A stretch of DNA of 64,000 bases from Symbiodinium natans (lineage: Eukaryota; Sar; Dinophyceae; Suessiales; Symbiodiniaceae). The notes beneath the pieces were generated by a model. That model was not told the DNA's origin. It saw only the letters and a list, made by a program, of their open reading frames with translations, and did not search any database. The translations under genes were made by a program, and so were the position numbers. Positions 11,860 through 23,169 of the stretch are shown piece after piece (the stretch's first letter is position 1; every line of letters starts with the position of its first letter). The stretch spans positions 348,126 through 412,125 of the forward strand of contig CAJNDS010002461.1 of NCBI GenBank assembly GCA_905221605.1, written 5' to 3'.

Positions 11860-13200
11860 GACTGCTGGGAGGCATGCGGCGAGAAGCCTGGCTACTGCGA
11901 CGACTTCTGCGGACGGGGCAACGCTTGTCTGCCACTTACAGGGTACTCGCTACATTGTTTGTGAAGAAAGCTACCAGGTAGGAGCCCTTGCCACCAAGGC
12001 TGCCGCAAGACGGGTGACACGGTCGTCCCTGAGGAGTGCACAAAGGCCCGGAACGAAAACCGAGGGCCTTAGTTTCTCTGACTCTGTGGCTTGCATGTCT
12101 CACATCTGCACACATGCAGACAAAGAGAACGGACAGAGACACAGACAGCAGGAGGTTTAGTTTAGGCACGGTCGGGATTTTTCGAAACGTCCTCGGCTTC
12201 AGCCAAGCTTGCTGGAAAGTCGAGCATGTCAACAGTCACAGGGATCGGGCACGTCGGGTTCGCCGTGGCATCGGGTCGCCGGCCTTGTTTCTCTCGTCGT
12301 GGTTGGGTTTTTGATGCCTCGTCGCACGTCAAGAGTTGTCAGCAGTCACAGGTTTGCTGTCTTCTTACGTCTTCTTGTCGAGTCGAGTCGTGTCGTGTCG
12401 TCCCATATGTCTCTGTGTCGTGTCCTCGTGACGGACTCAGAAAGACAGACGCTTAGAGACCAAGTGTTTATGATCCCGCCCACGATAACAAAATCCAAAT
12501 CCCGGAACTCAATTACAACCCCTCAGTCAACAGAAAACTAATCCCGCAGCGTTTTGGGTTAGGCCAGGGCTCCTTCTATAGTTACCAAAAGCCATCCTCT
12601 AATTAGCCCCTCCATGAACTCTTTTCAGTGCCTCGCGCAGGTCTACAGTTTCTACACTCCACACTACGAGTGCATCGTGCCCACGGCATGCGCCACAGAG
12701 CTGCCTGCATTCTGACATGGCCTGATGAGCTGCCACGTCCAGGTCCCCTACACGCCGAAATCGGTGCTCACTGAACCTTCAGTCAAGGCCAAAGAGGACT
12801 GCTTTGAGAGCTTTGAGAAGCTGGTGAAATGTGAGTTCTCTCCACACTGTGATGCGTGAGGATGGCACAGGCTCGGCTGCAATGATGGTGACAGATGAGG
12901 GAGCCAAGGAGGACGCCGTTGCATGAATTTGGATGCACCCACAATCATTCACGTGGGCGCAATCAAGCTGCCCAATTGCTGCCCTTCAGAATCCCGAGTA
13001 TAGCGGTGATGGCCTCGGCGTCTGGAAGTGGATCCTGGTCCGGGACTTCTTTTTTTTGGGAAAGCCTGCTTGGCCTTCTGCAACAGTCACAACAAAACAA
13101 CTCCATGTGACCAGATCCTCTTCACACTCCTGGCCATCTGCGCCGCATGCATCGCAGGCGCCCAGAGGAGCTTGGATTCGGGTTTACCCGGTTTTTCTCC
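11860..13200 (+). CDS. probable secreted Cys-rich protein, multi-exon
   Basis: Exon 11860-11926 ends in GNAC with the last Cys codon split (T|GC). It resumes at 11999 after a 72 nt GT-AG intron with CRKTGDTVVPEECTKA. Joined, this gives a compact module, CWEACGEKPGYCDDFCGRGN followed by ACCRK and a later EEC, with eight or nine cysteines in under 40 residues. Cys-rich modules of this style are, from memory, frequent in dinoflagellate secreted or surface proteins. That is recall, not a search result. Further + exons follow: about 12643-12707 (VYSFYTPHYECIVPTACATE), 12743-12830 (VPYTPKSVLTEPSVKA then KEDCFESFEKLVKCE) and about 13060-13180 (ACLAFCNSHNKTTPCDQ then a hydrophobic stretch). Start and end exons are not found. 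Grouping these exons in one gene is inference from proximity and shared Cys content. Confidence 0.55.
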
Positions 13201-13880
13201 CGTTCGCCGGACCGTTTTGACATGCCTTTGTTCGCGAAAGAAAACAAAGAAAAGCCGTCACTAGGTTGGGAGCTCTCGAAGGGAACCAGAGCGAGCACCC
13301 TCAAGGTCTCGCGCGATGCCGAGGAGCGGGGAGTGGGGAGGTGAGTGAAAGCAGGACGTGGGATTCAAGGGCTCTGAGGTAAGACCTGCGCTCGTGCAGG
13401 CTCTGTGCAGGCTGTAAGCTATGTAGCCCGACAGCGTCAGTGGGGACTCGCATGCGCAGGGCGAATTTTCATGAAGTTTCGACGAAGTTCTAACCATCCC
13501 TTAGACATCCGGAAGCGCTTGAAAGGAAAGTCCCAAGCTCGACTCGAGTGCCAGGTTTCTGGGCCTGAGGCCGCGAGCCCTCACAGTGGAGATCTGGAGC
13601 TGCAGGTGCCGACGGGCCCCACCGGCCCCACCGGCCCCACCGGCCCCAGGGGCTGGGGATTCCGGCTTGATCTGTGGTTGAAACTTTGTGGAGTTGAAAG
13701 CATATGGGTGTAAGGTTAAACTATTAACTCGGAAGTATCGTGACGTTCTTTGCAAGACATCGGGCTTCTTGTTTGAGTGTAGGCAACGGTTCCGGTTCCG
13801 TCTGAATTTTCACAGTAAGCCCATAGAACCCCAGCCTTCACCACAACGCACGTGCCCAGCTTATCCTTGAGCCTCGCTGC

Positions 13881-14208
13881 AGGCTCCGCTCGTGGGGGCG
13901 GCCAAGCCCGGCGCCGTCAGGGCTGGTGCGGCCAGACCTGCCAGGGCTGGTGCGGCGCCGCCTGTCCCGGTTGCAGGGGCGGCAATGCCAGCGATGGCGT
14001 CCATGCCAGGGATGACGTCCATGCCAGCGATGGCGTCCATGCCAGCCACGGGGCCCATGCCAGCGATGGGGCCCATGCCGGCGATGGCACCCATGCCAGC
14101 GGTGACGGGCATGCCAGCTTCGCAGGCGCCAAATGCCACAACACATCTTGCACATGCTTCCCCCAGCAGTTGGACCCTGGAACGGTGGTTCCCCCAAATG
14201 GATTTTAA
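13881..14208 (+). CDS. Met/Pro/Ala-repeat exon (MPAMAS units)
   Basis: After a CAG acceptor the frame runs APLVGAAKPGAVRAGAARPA and then about seven 18-nt (6-residue) units of the form MP(A/G)M(A/T/G)(S/P), for example MPAMAS, MPGMTS, MPAMGP, MPAMAP, MPAVTG. It ends at a stop at 14206-14208, or splices earlier after the SQAPNATT region. A similar Met/Pro-rich protein occurs at 44.8-46.1 kb. Function unknown. Met-x-x-Met spacing can bind soft metals such as Cu(I) in some proteins, but that is speculation here. Confidence 0.5.
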
Positions 14209-14943
14209 GTAAGGAATACAGGGAGGGAGGGGCAGGAGGTGAAGGGGGTTGAGGGTTTAGGAGGGTTTAGGGTTAAAGATGGGTCACAAAGAAAACCAGG
14301 ACCCATGTCGGCCCGGAAAGCTTCTCTTTGCAGAGGATTTTTTCTGGACCTCCCGAACAGTCGCTGGATCCTGTTTAAGCCGGTGAACGTCTGGAAAAAC
14401 CGAGAGCGTTCGAGAACTTCCCGTCCAAACTCGAAGACGACGAGGTTTCCGGGCCAACGACGGCAGAGTTTGGAGAAATTCGCAAGAAGAACGCAACAAA
14501 TCTTTCCCACGCAAGTATAGAGGAATACGTGGAAAAACTCTTTTGAAAATATGGGATGTCCTCAAACAATCCAGAGTGCCGAACCCGAAACGCAAAACAC
14601 ATGAATTCCGAGCCCCTTTAACCTTTAGCAGTCGTGGCTTACAGGATTAGGATGATTGATGTAAGTTTAGCTCGAAATGCCATCAGGTGTCCAAGAACAA
14701 GGGAAGGAGAGAAACTGAGAATATCCGATGAAAGCAACCAAAGAGGTAAGTTCAGCCCTTGTTGAAGTCTCCAGGTGGCATCATCCGGGAGGCCGCATCC
14801 CCAGTCTGTCGAGTGTCTCCGTCCCTTGCAGCCCACCTGAGCCCACCGAAAGCATGCCAATGTGAACTGGAAGGTATCAGTACATGCCGGCATCTTCCCA
14901 AGGCCTGCCTTCAGCGTGCTGCCATGCTTGCATAGCTTTCCCA
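14209..14943. other. gene-poor stretch with telomere-like motifs
   Basis: GGGTTTAGGAGGGTTTAGGG occurs at about 14250-14275. No supported exon beyond it. Confidence 0.4.
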
Positions 14944-15046
14944 GTCTCTCCTTCTCTCCTTCTCTCCTTCTCTCCTTCTCTCCTTCTCTCCTTCTCTCCT
15001 TCTCTCCTTCTCTCCTTCTCTCCTTCTCTCCTTCTCTCCTTCTTTT

Positions 15047-15077
<31 letters not shown>

Positions 15078-15092
15078 TTCTCTCTCTGTCTG
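14944..15092. repeat. (CTTCTCTC)n minisatellite passing into (TC)n
   Basis: About twelve copies of an 8-nt CTTCTCTC unit, then TTTTTTTC, then (TC)n. Open frames over it are poly-Ser/Leu/Phe or Glu/Arg artefacts. Confidence 0.95.
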
Positions 15093-15786
15093 TGTCTCGG
15101 TGTGTTGTCAGCATCGTGGCATAGTTTGCGGCTGCAAAACGAGTTTTGTCAAACAATGTGCGCACTCAGTGGGCTTCGTTAGACGTCGCCGAAGAGGTTC
15201 CGCTGCTCTTGCCTATATACACCTCACATCTTAGGTCCGAGCTTTCTCGGCGTCGTTATCATTGCGAAAAGGGCATCATAGCATATACGCCACGTGCCAT
15301 GAAAACGCGCTGCGTTTTGGAGTTTGCTCGGCTAATGCCGAGAATGCTTTTCGCAAAGTGCAGAGTGTCTTCGCTTCTGGGCATTCAATCAAAGCGAGGG
15401 TCACCTGTGATGCACGTGCCCGGTAGTCCTGACACAGGCTCCGTGCCTTTACAGACGTATTATACCAGGTGTCAATGCCTGACTTTGCCACCGGCCATGT
15501 TTCAGCCTGACATTCATAGGGATAAGTTGTCACTGTTTCGAGTGAAAGGACTCGGCTAACAGCAAAGCCCGGAACCCAACGGAAATGCAACCAGATCCCA
15601 GCATCTGAAGGCCACGATCTCTGGAGGACCTCCCAGCAGCTGAATCGAAACCGACGGAAAGTGGCTAAGTTCAGACATTCCTACATGTGCTTTTCCACCT
15701 CCCCTCGAGGTTTTCAAATCATACCAAATCCAGCGCCCTGGACAAGACATTTTCCGATCTAGCTAGCAATCGCAGAAGACGCAACC

Positions 15787-15788
<2 letters not shown>

Positions 15789-15827
<39 letters not shown>

Positions 15828-16047
15828 TAGAGGTGTCACGCCGACTCGATTTCGCGTCACAAGGGCGCGCCTAGTGCGCGGGGAGTAGGGTGAACTTCCC
15901 TGCTCCTCAAGCCCGGAAGAAGAAGACAGAGGTGGCGACCGCGGGGCTGCCAACTGGGCAGCGATGCGAGGTGGCAGAATGTAGTGATTCGCGAGACGCG
16001 GGATCGGGGCGAGCCTAGGCGCAGGGTTCGTCCCTGTGCCCCGAAAA

Positions 16048-16128
<81 letters not shown>
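15789..16128. repeat. (GA)n at 15789-15821 and (GAAA)n at 16047-16128
   Basis: Two purine microsatellites flanking about 225 nt of unique DNA. The (GAAA)20 block gives Lys/Glu/Arg frames on + and Phe/Leu/Ser frames on -, which I discount. Confidence 0.95.
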
Positions 16129-16133
<5 letters not shown>

Positions 16134-16760
16134 CAGAGAAAGAGAGAGCGCGAGATGTGGCAAGACGAATAGCCTGTCAGATCTGTCACGGGGGCTTCAC
16201 GCAATGGGCTACCCGAGAGAAGTCTCACAGGAGATCGTTGTTCGGGAGCGCTCGCGCGTGGGGAGCCCTTCGAGCTCCAGCAGAAAAAGTCGATGTGGCA
16301 AGCAGTCGCCCAACAACCCAACTGAGCTTTAGGTAGTTGAGAGAACGGCGCGACCTTTTGAATAAGTCAGTGCCCTCTCCAGCTCAGCATGCTCACCTGC
16401 ATCTGGCTTGGACATTCGAGGTGCTGCACCGACTGCATAAAAATGAAAAGTCGGCAAAGAAGGACCCCGTAGGATTCTTGACGATGCCCCTGCCACGCAT
16501 GCTCGTTTTCGCTTCGATGGGAGTAGGTTTGATGTCATCATGGCTCGGCGATGCGCATCCCATCTTAAAACCATCAAAAAACGTTTCCAATCAAAACGAC
16601 GTCCGTACGATAAGCAGTGTTGTGCGAGGGATGCCTTGCGATGCAGGTGTGTTCCCAGCCGGCTCGGCGGCACCAGCACTAGCACCAATGCTTTCTCCTG
16701 CCGGGCTCCAAATCTATGCCTTCATCTATCGACATTTTAGGGGGTTTTCTGTGGACCCAG

Positions 16761-16967
16761 GACCTCTTCGACCGCATTGACGCGAACCACGATGGCATCA
16801 TGCAAAGAGGGGAGTGGGAAAGGGCCTTGCAGGCCCGACACCATAGCAGTAGTACACAGCACGAAGCCCACGTAACTTGAGTGCACTGCAGGCCGGCTCC
16901 GTGGCTGTGTCTACCAGTGCTTCGGCGGCACTCGCCGCCCTCGCAAACCAGAGGGACACGCAGAGCA
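16761..16967 (+). CDS. EF-hand exon followed by an Ala-rich exon
   Basis: After CCCAG at 16760 the frame reads DLFDRIDANHDGIMQRGEWE and continues RALQ, a helix-loop-helix with the 12-residue loop DANHDGIMQRGE. Asp1, Asn3, Asp5, Gly6 and Glu12 are in place; position 8 is Met instead of the usual Ile/Leu/Val. The exon probably ends at 16832 with a GC donor (GCAG|GCCCGA). A second exon from 16892 reads AGSVAVSTSASAALAALANQ. Just upstream (about 16660-16720) a SAAPALAPMLSPAGL frame resembles the Met/Pro/Ala exon at 13.9 kb, so one Ala/Pro/Met-rich protein with a C-terminal calcium-binding EF-hand is plausible but unproven. Confidence 0.5.
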
Positions 16968-16999
16968 GCTGAAACCCAGAATTACCAACGTCAGCGCAA

Positions 17000-19400
17000 C
17001 GACCCTGACAGCCTTTCACAAACAGGCACTGTGCGCAATAGGCACTGTGTGCAAGGAATATCAGATCAGTCTTTTGCATTGAGACGTCGGAAGCGCCAGC
17101 TTCTCGATGCAGAATCTCACTTGCTCCAATTGCTTAGGGCTGCAGGCCGCACAAATCACGCGGACTTTGATCCTTCCGCGGAGTTAGTTTGTTATTTTAG
17201 GCGCGGGTGTGGATGCAACGTGAGTTGAGTGGGTGTGTGCTGGACATATGCTTCGTGTTCATCGGACGCAGAACTGACTCGGTAGTCAAAAATGTCCAGA
17301 GCATCTTGGCATCCAGACCCCACGACGAAGTCGAAGGTTTTTCATTCGGCCGCTGGCCAATATTGCTTTGTGTTGCTTTGGAGCGAAGTCTCCGAGGCAC
17401 TTGACTTGACTGCAGGATGCAGACCCAGAGACCTTTCCAATGTGGGGGCAAAAGCAGCAAATGAAAGCGTTTTCTTTCTGTGCTTGCCGTTCGAGTCGAT
17501 GCTTGGGTCGTCAAGATCGCAGAGTCAAACAGCAAGTCATGAACAGTCCTTCACCAAAGTTTGAGCAGCTCTCCTCCGTGGCCATGGACGTCCGCTTCCG
17601 CACATGTCCACACAAAACTACACTGTAACTACAGTCGCTGGGTGCTCTGAATCTGGGGCAGCTGCCGCTCTGCGGGAGAAGCAAAGTTTCGCTCCTCCTC
17701 TTGTCAGTTTTGGTTGTCCACATTACCTACTTCTGTATCTCCTACCTCCACCCTCGTGATCTCGACTTGGGCGCTTCGCGTCGCATTCTGTCGTCCAATC
17801 CTGCAACATGCTGCAATATGCACAATTTGAAAAGCCCTGCATTCAGCCAGAGTGGCTCAGTGCCTTGACGTGCTTCAGGCTGCAGCCTTGCCTATGTGCC
17901 TTCTAGATTCCGGAAAGTTGCCGGGGTTTACATGTCATCCAGGAAGCCACGTCAATGACCCAAACATTCCATTCCCCGTAGCCTGCGCAGCGTGAGAATG
18001 GGTCCTCAATGGATGCGGCTGCCCGCCAACACCTTGGGTCTGCCCTTGGCTAGTGTTAGGGTGCGTCTGATACAGCACACAAGAGCTCCTTAGGTTTAGG
18101 GTTTAAACATATTCGTATACTACTAATCTTATTATGAAGAATACGAACAATAATACGAATCTTAGGTATATTAGTGCTGCAGACTCAGGTGCTCGGCATG
18201 CTCGGGCAGCTCGGGCAGCTCGGGCCTCTGCCGATAGAGGCAGCATGGCTGTCGGCCGAGACCGTCCGGCACCAAGCTTCAAATATCGCAGGAATACATT
18301 CACACGCGCGTACATGTGTGAAGAAGGGAGAGACGCTGTGCACTGCGAGGAGCACCGCTTGGGGTCGGCAGCGGCCCGGATCATGGAGGCGGCGGATGGT
18401 TTCGACAGGCCCTGGGAAGATTTTCTGTTCACAGCTTTACGGGGGGGCATGAGGCCGTCTCGTCTCAATTACTTGAGCATAGAGGACACCTCAAAAAGAA
18501 AGGAGACACTAGCAGTTGCACTTTCTTAGCATTCTTGCGGGGGGTTCGCAGCTATCGGCTGGCCCTCAGATACTGATAGGATGGGCGAAGAAGGGGGGGT
18601 TGTTGAGGCGGCGAAGCATATCTACTTTCGCTAGGTGGGGCACGGAGTCCTGTAAACACCGGCCCAGAGGGCTATCAGGGCTCAGTTCGCTGCAGACGCC
18701 CCAAGCCTCTAAGCCTCTAAGCCTTCGGGCCACGGACTTCCCTCAAACACTGGCTGTGCGGAAGGGTGCGCTCGGAGCTGGCGGCAGCTGGACCCACGAC
18801 CGACCGTCTCATGGCAGGCGGGAGACACTCGTGAAACTCTCGAGGGTCGAGGGCTACGAGGGCTAGAATGGACCGATCTTGTGCTGTCACGCGCTGTCAG
18901 ACCTGTCGCTCGCCGACCTGAACCTGCTCCGAGGAGGCACCGGACTTAGCACATGTCTTCACACGTCTTCGCATGTCAAGTCGCATGTCAAGTCACATGT
19001 CAAGTCACATGTCTTCACATTGTGTAGTAGCACAAGACGAGGCGAGTCTCAGCTTACGGCACGATTCGTCAACCTGCAGAGTGGAGCCCCCAGTCAAAAG
19101 ACAAAATTAGGGCAAGCAACCAAAGAGGACAAATATGGCAATGGGGACAGCCGCACTTCGGCGCATGGGAGGACCTTAGAGGATCTGACCAGCATGTCTA
19201 CGCACTGCCTGCTTGCACCTTGTGATGTATTGCCAAACAGCCAGTCGAGGGTGTACGAGGGATCGCCCGCAATTTGGCTCTCAGAGACTACGAAACCTCG
19301 TCCTCTGCCCGTTTCTACCTCAGACGTTCCTGGTGGGAAGCTTTTCCTGATTCGATTCTTCCGGTTCCTCGCACATGACAAATCCTGCAGAGGCTTAGCT
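17000..19400. other. stretch with only weak coding-like fragments
   Basis: Fragments with protein-like composition on + occur near 17086-17190 (LRRRKRQLLDAESHLLQLLR), 18180-18290 (Ala/Arg repeats) and 18360-18450 (AAARIMEAADGFDRPWEDFL). I cannot link them into a gene. A (CATGTCAAGTCA)4 repeat lies at about 18970-19018, and GGTTTAGGGTTTAAAC at about 18090-18107. Confidence 0.3.
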
Positions 19401-19404
19401 AGCA

Positions 19405-19514
19405 ATGGCGACCGTGCCAGTCAACCCGAAGCCGTTCCTCAATGATCTTACTGGCAAGCTGGTCGGGCTCTGAGATCTGCAGATGCCCACTCAAGTTGTC
19501 ATGTCTACTGTGGC

Positions 19515-19549
<35 letters not shown>

Positions 19550-22500
19550 TGCAGAATATCCTGAGGTGCTCACGAAGCTGAAGTGGGGGATGGAGTACAA
19601 GGGCACTCTGAAGTGCGCATTCCCTGCCCGTGTCTGTTTTTGCCTGTGTTTGCTGGGATGCTTGCAGTTGTGACTTGAGTGGCTCCACCTACTTGCCTTG
19701 CAACAGCCGAATGCAGCCGTGTGGTCCAGAGATGGGCTCTGAGACCGCCACGAGTGGATATTGAGGCCAGGCCCAAGGGTCGAGAGCCGTCGTGTCGCCT
19801 AAATCCGTAAAGGAAGCAGAGCACTGAAAGCTATTGGACGCTATCGGACACTATCGTGAGGCGGCATGCGGTTGCTGTTGGTTGCCCTGGTGGGGGGTGC
19901 CTGCAGCCAGGAGGTGCGGAGTCCCAAGAAGAGGGCCTGGATCATGGCATGTCCATGTCTGAGGTGAAGAAGCCCATTGTCACGACCGACCTCATCCATG
20001 GAACAGGGGAATTGCTCTACGACATGTACACGGCTGGGGTTGTCGAACAGTGTTTCTGCATTGCACTCTTGTATAGAGAACGAGACAAGCACGAGCTGCA
20101 GGCGGCATATCACAGGTTCTTGGCCCACCACGTGGACAAGCACAGCAAGTCGGCGCTTCCGGCAAAGGGTTCCTGCTGTGTGTTGTGTGTGGTTGTGTCG
20201 TTGTGGTGTGTGTCGTTGTGTGTCGTTGTGTGTCGTTGTGTGTCGTTGTGTGTCGTGTGTCGTGTGTCGTGTGTTGTGTGTTGTGTGTTGTGTGTTGTGT
20301 GTTGTGTGTTGTGTGTTGTGTGTTGTGTGTTGCGTTGTGTGTGCGTGCGCAGTTCTGAACCCGTCGGAGAACAGGTGCGAGAGGCCCTCGAGCCCATGAT
20401 GCCGCAGGACACCGTGATCGTAGTGGCATGTATATATACTGTATTCCAAACAGAAGGTACCTGGTGCCTTAGGATTGTCTTTGACATGAGTCAATGAGGG
20501 CTGGTGCAGGACCCTGTGGGAGACCTTTGCCAAAAGGTGGGCGTCGAGAAGCAGGAGATTTTCCGCAGGGTGGACTCAGCTGCAGAGCTGGCCAGCAATG
20601 CGCGGGAGACAGCGCAGGCGCGTGCACAGGCTGCAGTAACAGAGCCTGAAGCCACGATGAACACAGGTGCACGGCTCCAAAGTTCACTTGGTCCTGTCGC
20701 AAGGTGCCTTCCTCAAGCTTCTGATATGTTCTGTCGTGACCTGCCACGAGCTGTCTTGATCTGTGATTTCCTGGCCAGTCACTCACGCCGTGATCGATGG
20801 CTTTGAGACGCTGGCTCAGACTCGGACAGCGTGTGGACTTTGGAGAGCATGTGAGTCTGAGGCGGCTTCTCCCTGCGCACAAGGGCATCATCTCCCGAAC
20901 ACCTGGGGACTTGCTGCTCTTCTGCCTCTGGGTGGTGACCGTGCCTCACATAAACAGATTTGGCCCCGCACGTCCCCCCACCGTAGCCCGCACCATAGCC
21001 CGCACCATCGCCCCAGGTGCTCTACATCACTCTGCAGGCCGAACCAGCACGCAGGGTTTCAGGGCTTGTCGATGTCGTGGGACATCCTTGTCCTTGTAAC
21101 CGGGCCGCATGCACGTCTGGCCAGTGAGTGGTCTGAAACACCTCGAAAAGTGGTCTGCATGTGCCATCCCGATGTCTCTGTGCGGTCGGAGCTCTTCCAG
21201 AAGTGATCGAGAGCCATGTCAGTCTGCGAACCGGTCAGGAACTTGCAGTCAGAGTTTGTAGCGACGATTCTGCATCGGCATGAATCCACACTCCGCAGCG
21301 AATCAAAAGCAGACATGCGCAGATTGCTCTCGTCGCCTTCCGCATCTCCTGGCGCGTCTTCCTTTTCGGGCTGAAGCTCATGTGCTGTTGCGGCTGCCTT
21401 GCGCCTATCCGCCTATCCGCCTGCGTCGGGGCGTGGTGACAGTCTGAAGAATTTCTTCCTAGGATGTTCTGATCTGAAGATCCTAAGGCTGTGGGCTCTG
21501 CTTCGGGAGAGGCACACAGCCAGGTGATGTTTGCGCGTCGAGTTTTTTTGTGGAGTGCAGGTAAAACCTCCAGCAGCAAGACCAAAACACAGGCCGGGAA
21601 GGCTAAAGACACTGAGCTACTCGAAGCAGCTGCTTCGCAACTTCTCCGCCTTGGCCACACCCGACCTAGGGACTCTACTTCCCAGGGCTTGCAAGGATCG
21701 GGATTCGGGTCCAGGTGCTTTTACCAGTACGTGTTCTGGCGTCTTGACGGGGGTGCTCTGGCCGTGATTCATCTGAATCCGGCATGGCTCTTTTGTCTTT
21801 TGTCGTGAGTGCTGCCGTTGCTCCGTGTGCTTCCTGCGGGCTTTATGCCCAAGGCAGGTGCATGGTGTCCGGGCCGCGGGCGGCCAAAAAGAAATTGAAA
21901 GCCCCGCGCACATTGTGCCGTTGCCGTGCAACTTAGTGCTATAGGGCAGGCCGCAAGGCAAGCCATCCCAAAATCGTCACTCTCTCCCTCAGGGCTCTTT
22001 GAGTTTTCAAGTGTTCCCCAGCCTCGAAGGGTCCTGAATAGCTTGAATCGCTTTTCACTGTGGGGCTCTGCCTCAGCGGACACTTCTGATACCGCCTTGG
22101 TCTCCTGGCGCAGGGAAATGCCAAGAACAGTGCCGGCAAGAAGAAGTGAAAGGGGGCATAAGGGACTTAGCAGTTGGTCTGGGCCTCGTTCTCCGACATG
22201 CCCAGAGTCCACGCGTACTCTGTAGTGAACGGAGTGCAGTGCAACAAAGCTGCACAATCTTGCAAAGTACAACTCCAGAGCGGCTGTTCACACTGTATGC
22301 CTAATTGACAATGCTATACGAATTACATAAGATACATGAGATTTACACGACATTCGCATAGCGTATGTGATCACTTATCTCGTAAACTTTGAGATAGACC
22401 CTTATAGATGCTTGACCACTACGGGAACGAACTTTCGTTAATGCGATGGCTGCCGAGCCAATGTGAGCAAGTAAGAGACTGCTCCAACTTTGCTCAGGAC

Positions 22501-23169
22501 ACTGCTGCTGCCAGAGTTGCCCAAAAAGCGATAAACCCAGAACGCAACTAGATGTGGCTCAAATGTGGGGCACCGTGGCGCATTCTGTCCAACGAGTCCA
22601 ACGTCCATTGCGCCAGCTGTTGCGCGGCTGCAAAGACGGCAGAGATGGGTAGTGATTTCCAAAAGAAAAGTGGCTGAACGTGACTGACTCGTGGCAGCTG
22701 CAACGTACTGGTCCACTAGTGATGTTCTGCAGCTGCAACGGGGAATGACTGCGCAGGTCCATCGACCCATACATGAACCTCCAACTGTGACCCCTGCAAG
22801 TTTACAAATGTGCATCCTGCCTTGTTTTGGGGGGACAGCTTGCCGTGAGAGTTGCTCAGCAGGCTGAATACCGAAGAGTGGGTCTGGCCCTCAAGCGCTC
22901 GTGGAGCCTCTTCAGATCTCTTCAGCTTCAAGTCACCGCAAGTCGTCCCCAGAATGTGCAAGAAGTTTTTGGGTCCTGTCGGAAGGTTGATGGCAGCTTC
23001 CGCGGCAACCTGGGGGAAGTGTTCATCCGCTGCAACAATGTGCCTTGAGAGAACCTGCAATAGTGGGCCAGCACGGCCAAGGAGTGCAGAATCTGGTTCC
23101 GTTTTGCGGGGGCTGTGTCAGGTACTGTACATCCGCGGAATGGCTGATGAGGAGTCCGATATGGACTGA
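19405..23169 (+). CDS. SNRPF: small nuclear ribonucleoprotein F (SmF), six exons, 84 residues
   Basis: SmF is one of the seven Sm ring proteins that bind U1, U2, U4 and U5 snRNAs in the spliceosome. Exons with consistent phases are 19405-19461, 19566-19612, 22757-22786, 22863-22881, 22986-23039 and 23122-23169 (TGA at 23167). The protein starts MATVPVNPKPFLNDLTGK and continues KLKWGMEYKG, YMNLQL, NTEEW and GNLGEVFIRCNNVLYIRG, ending in an acidic MADEESDMD tail. These are the hallmark Sm1 and Sm2 segments of SmF, and the length is close to the human 86 residues. All five introns are GT-AG. The third exon is only 30 nt and the fourth 19 nt. Intron 1 carries a (TG)n tract. Intron 2 is 3.1 kb and contains exons of another gene. 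Identification is from family knowledge, without alignment software. Confidence 0.93.
19521..19549. repeat. (TG)n microsatellite in SmF intron 1
   Basis: About 14 TG units directly before the intron's 3' end. Confidence 0.95.
19949..21680 (+). CDS. unidentified multi-exon gene nested in SmF intron 2
   Basis: Same strand as SmF and wholly inside its second intron. A first coding block starts at ATG 19949 with MSMSEVKKPIVTTDLIHGTG and runs to about 20165 (LAHHVDKHSKSALPAK). Then come a GTGT-rich intron, exon about 20351-20430 (EPVGEQVREALEPMMPQDTV), exon about 20503-20640 (DPVGDLCQKVGVEKQEIFRR plus an Ala-rich helix), about 20783-20819 (HAVIDGFETLAQTR), about 21013-21085 (VLYITLQAEPARRVSGLVDV), about 21213-21374 (RNLQSEFVATILHRHES) and about 21560-21660 (KAKDTELLEAAASQLLRL). 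An alternative upstream start at 19866 would give a hydrophobic MRLLLVALVGGACSQ leader in another frame. I recognise no domain. Exon limits are approximate. Confidence 0.5.
20177..20346. repeat. GTGTCGTT / GTGTTGT tandem repeat, probably intronic
   Basis: Five or so GTGTCGTT units pass into GTGTTGT units. Frames through it are Cys/Val repeats on + and Thr/His/Asn repeats on -, neither credible as protein. Confidence 0.9.

Noticed and set aside
14910-15165. Glu/Arg/Lys and Ser/Leu frames over the CTTCTCTC minisatellite
   Set aside because: Pure simple-repeat translation without flanking exons.
19841-20533. Minus-strand frame with His/Thr/Asn repeats
   Set aside because: The repeats come from the GTGT microsatellite. 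The + frame around it has better composition and splice sites.
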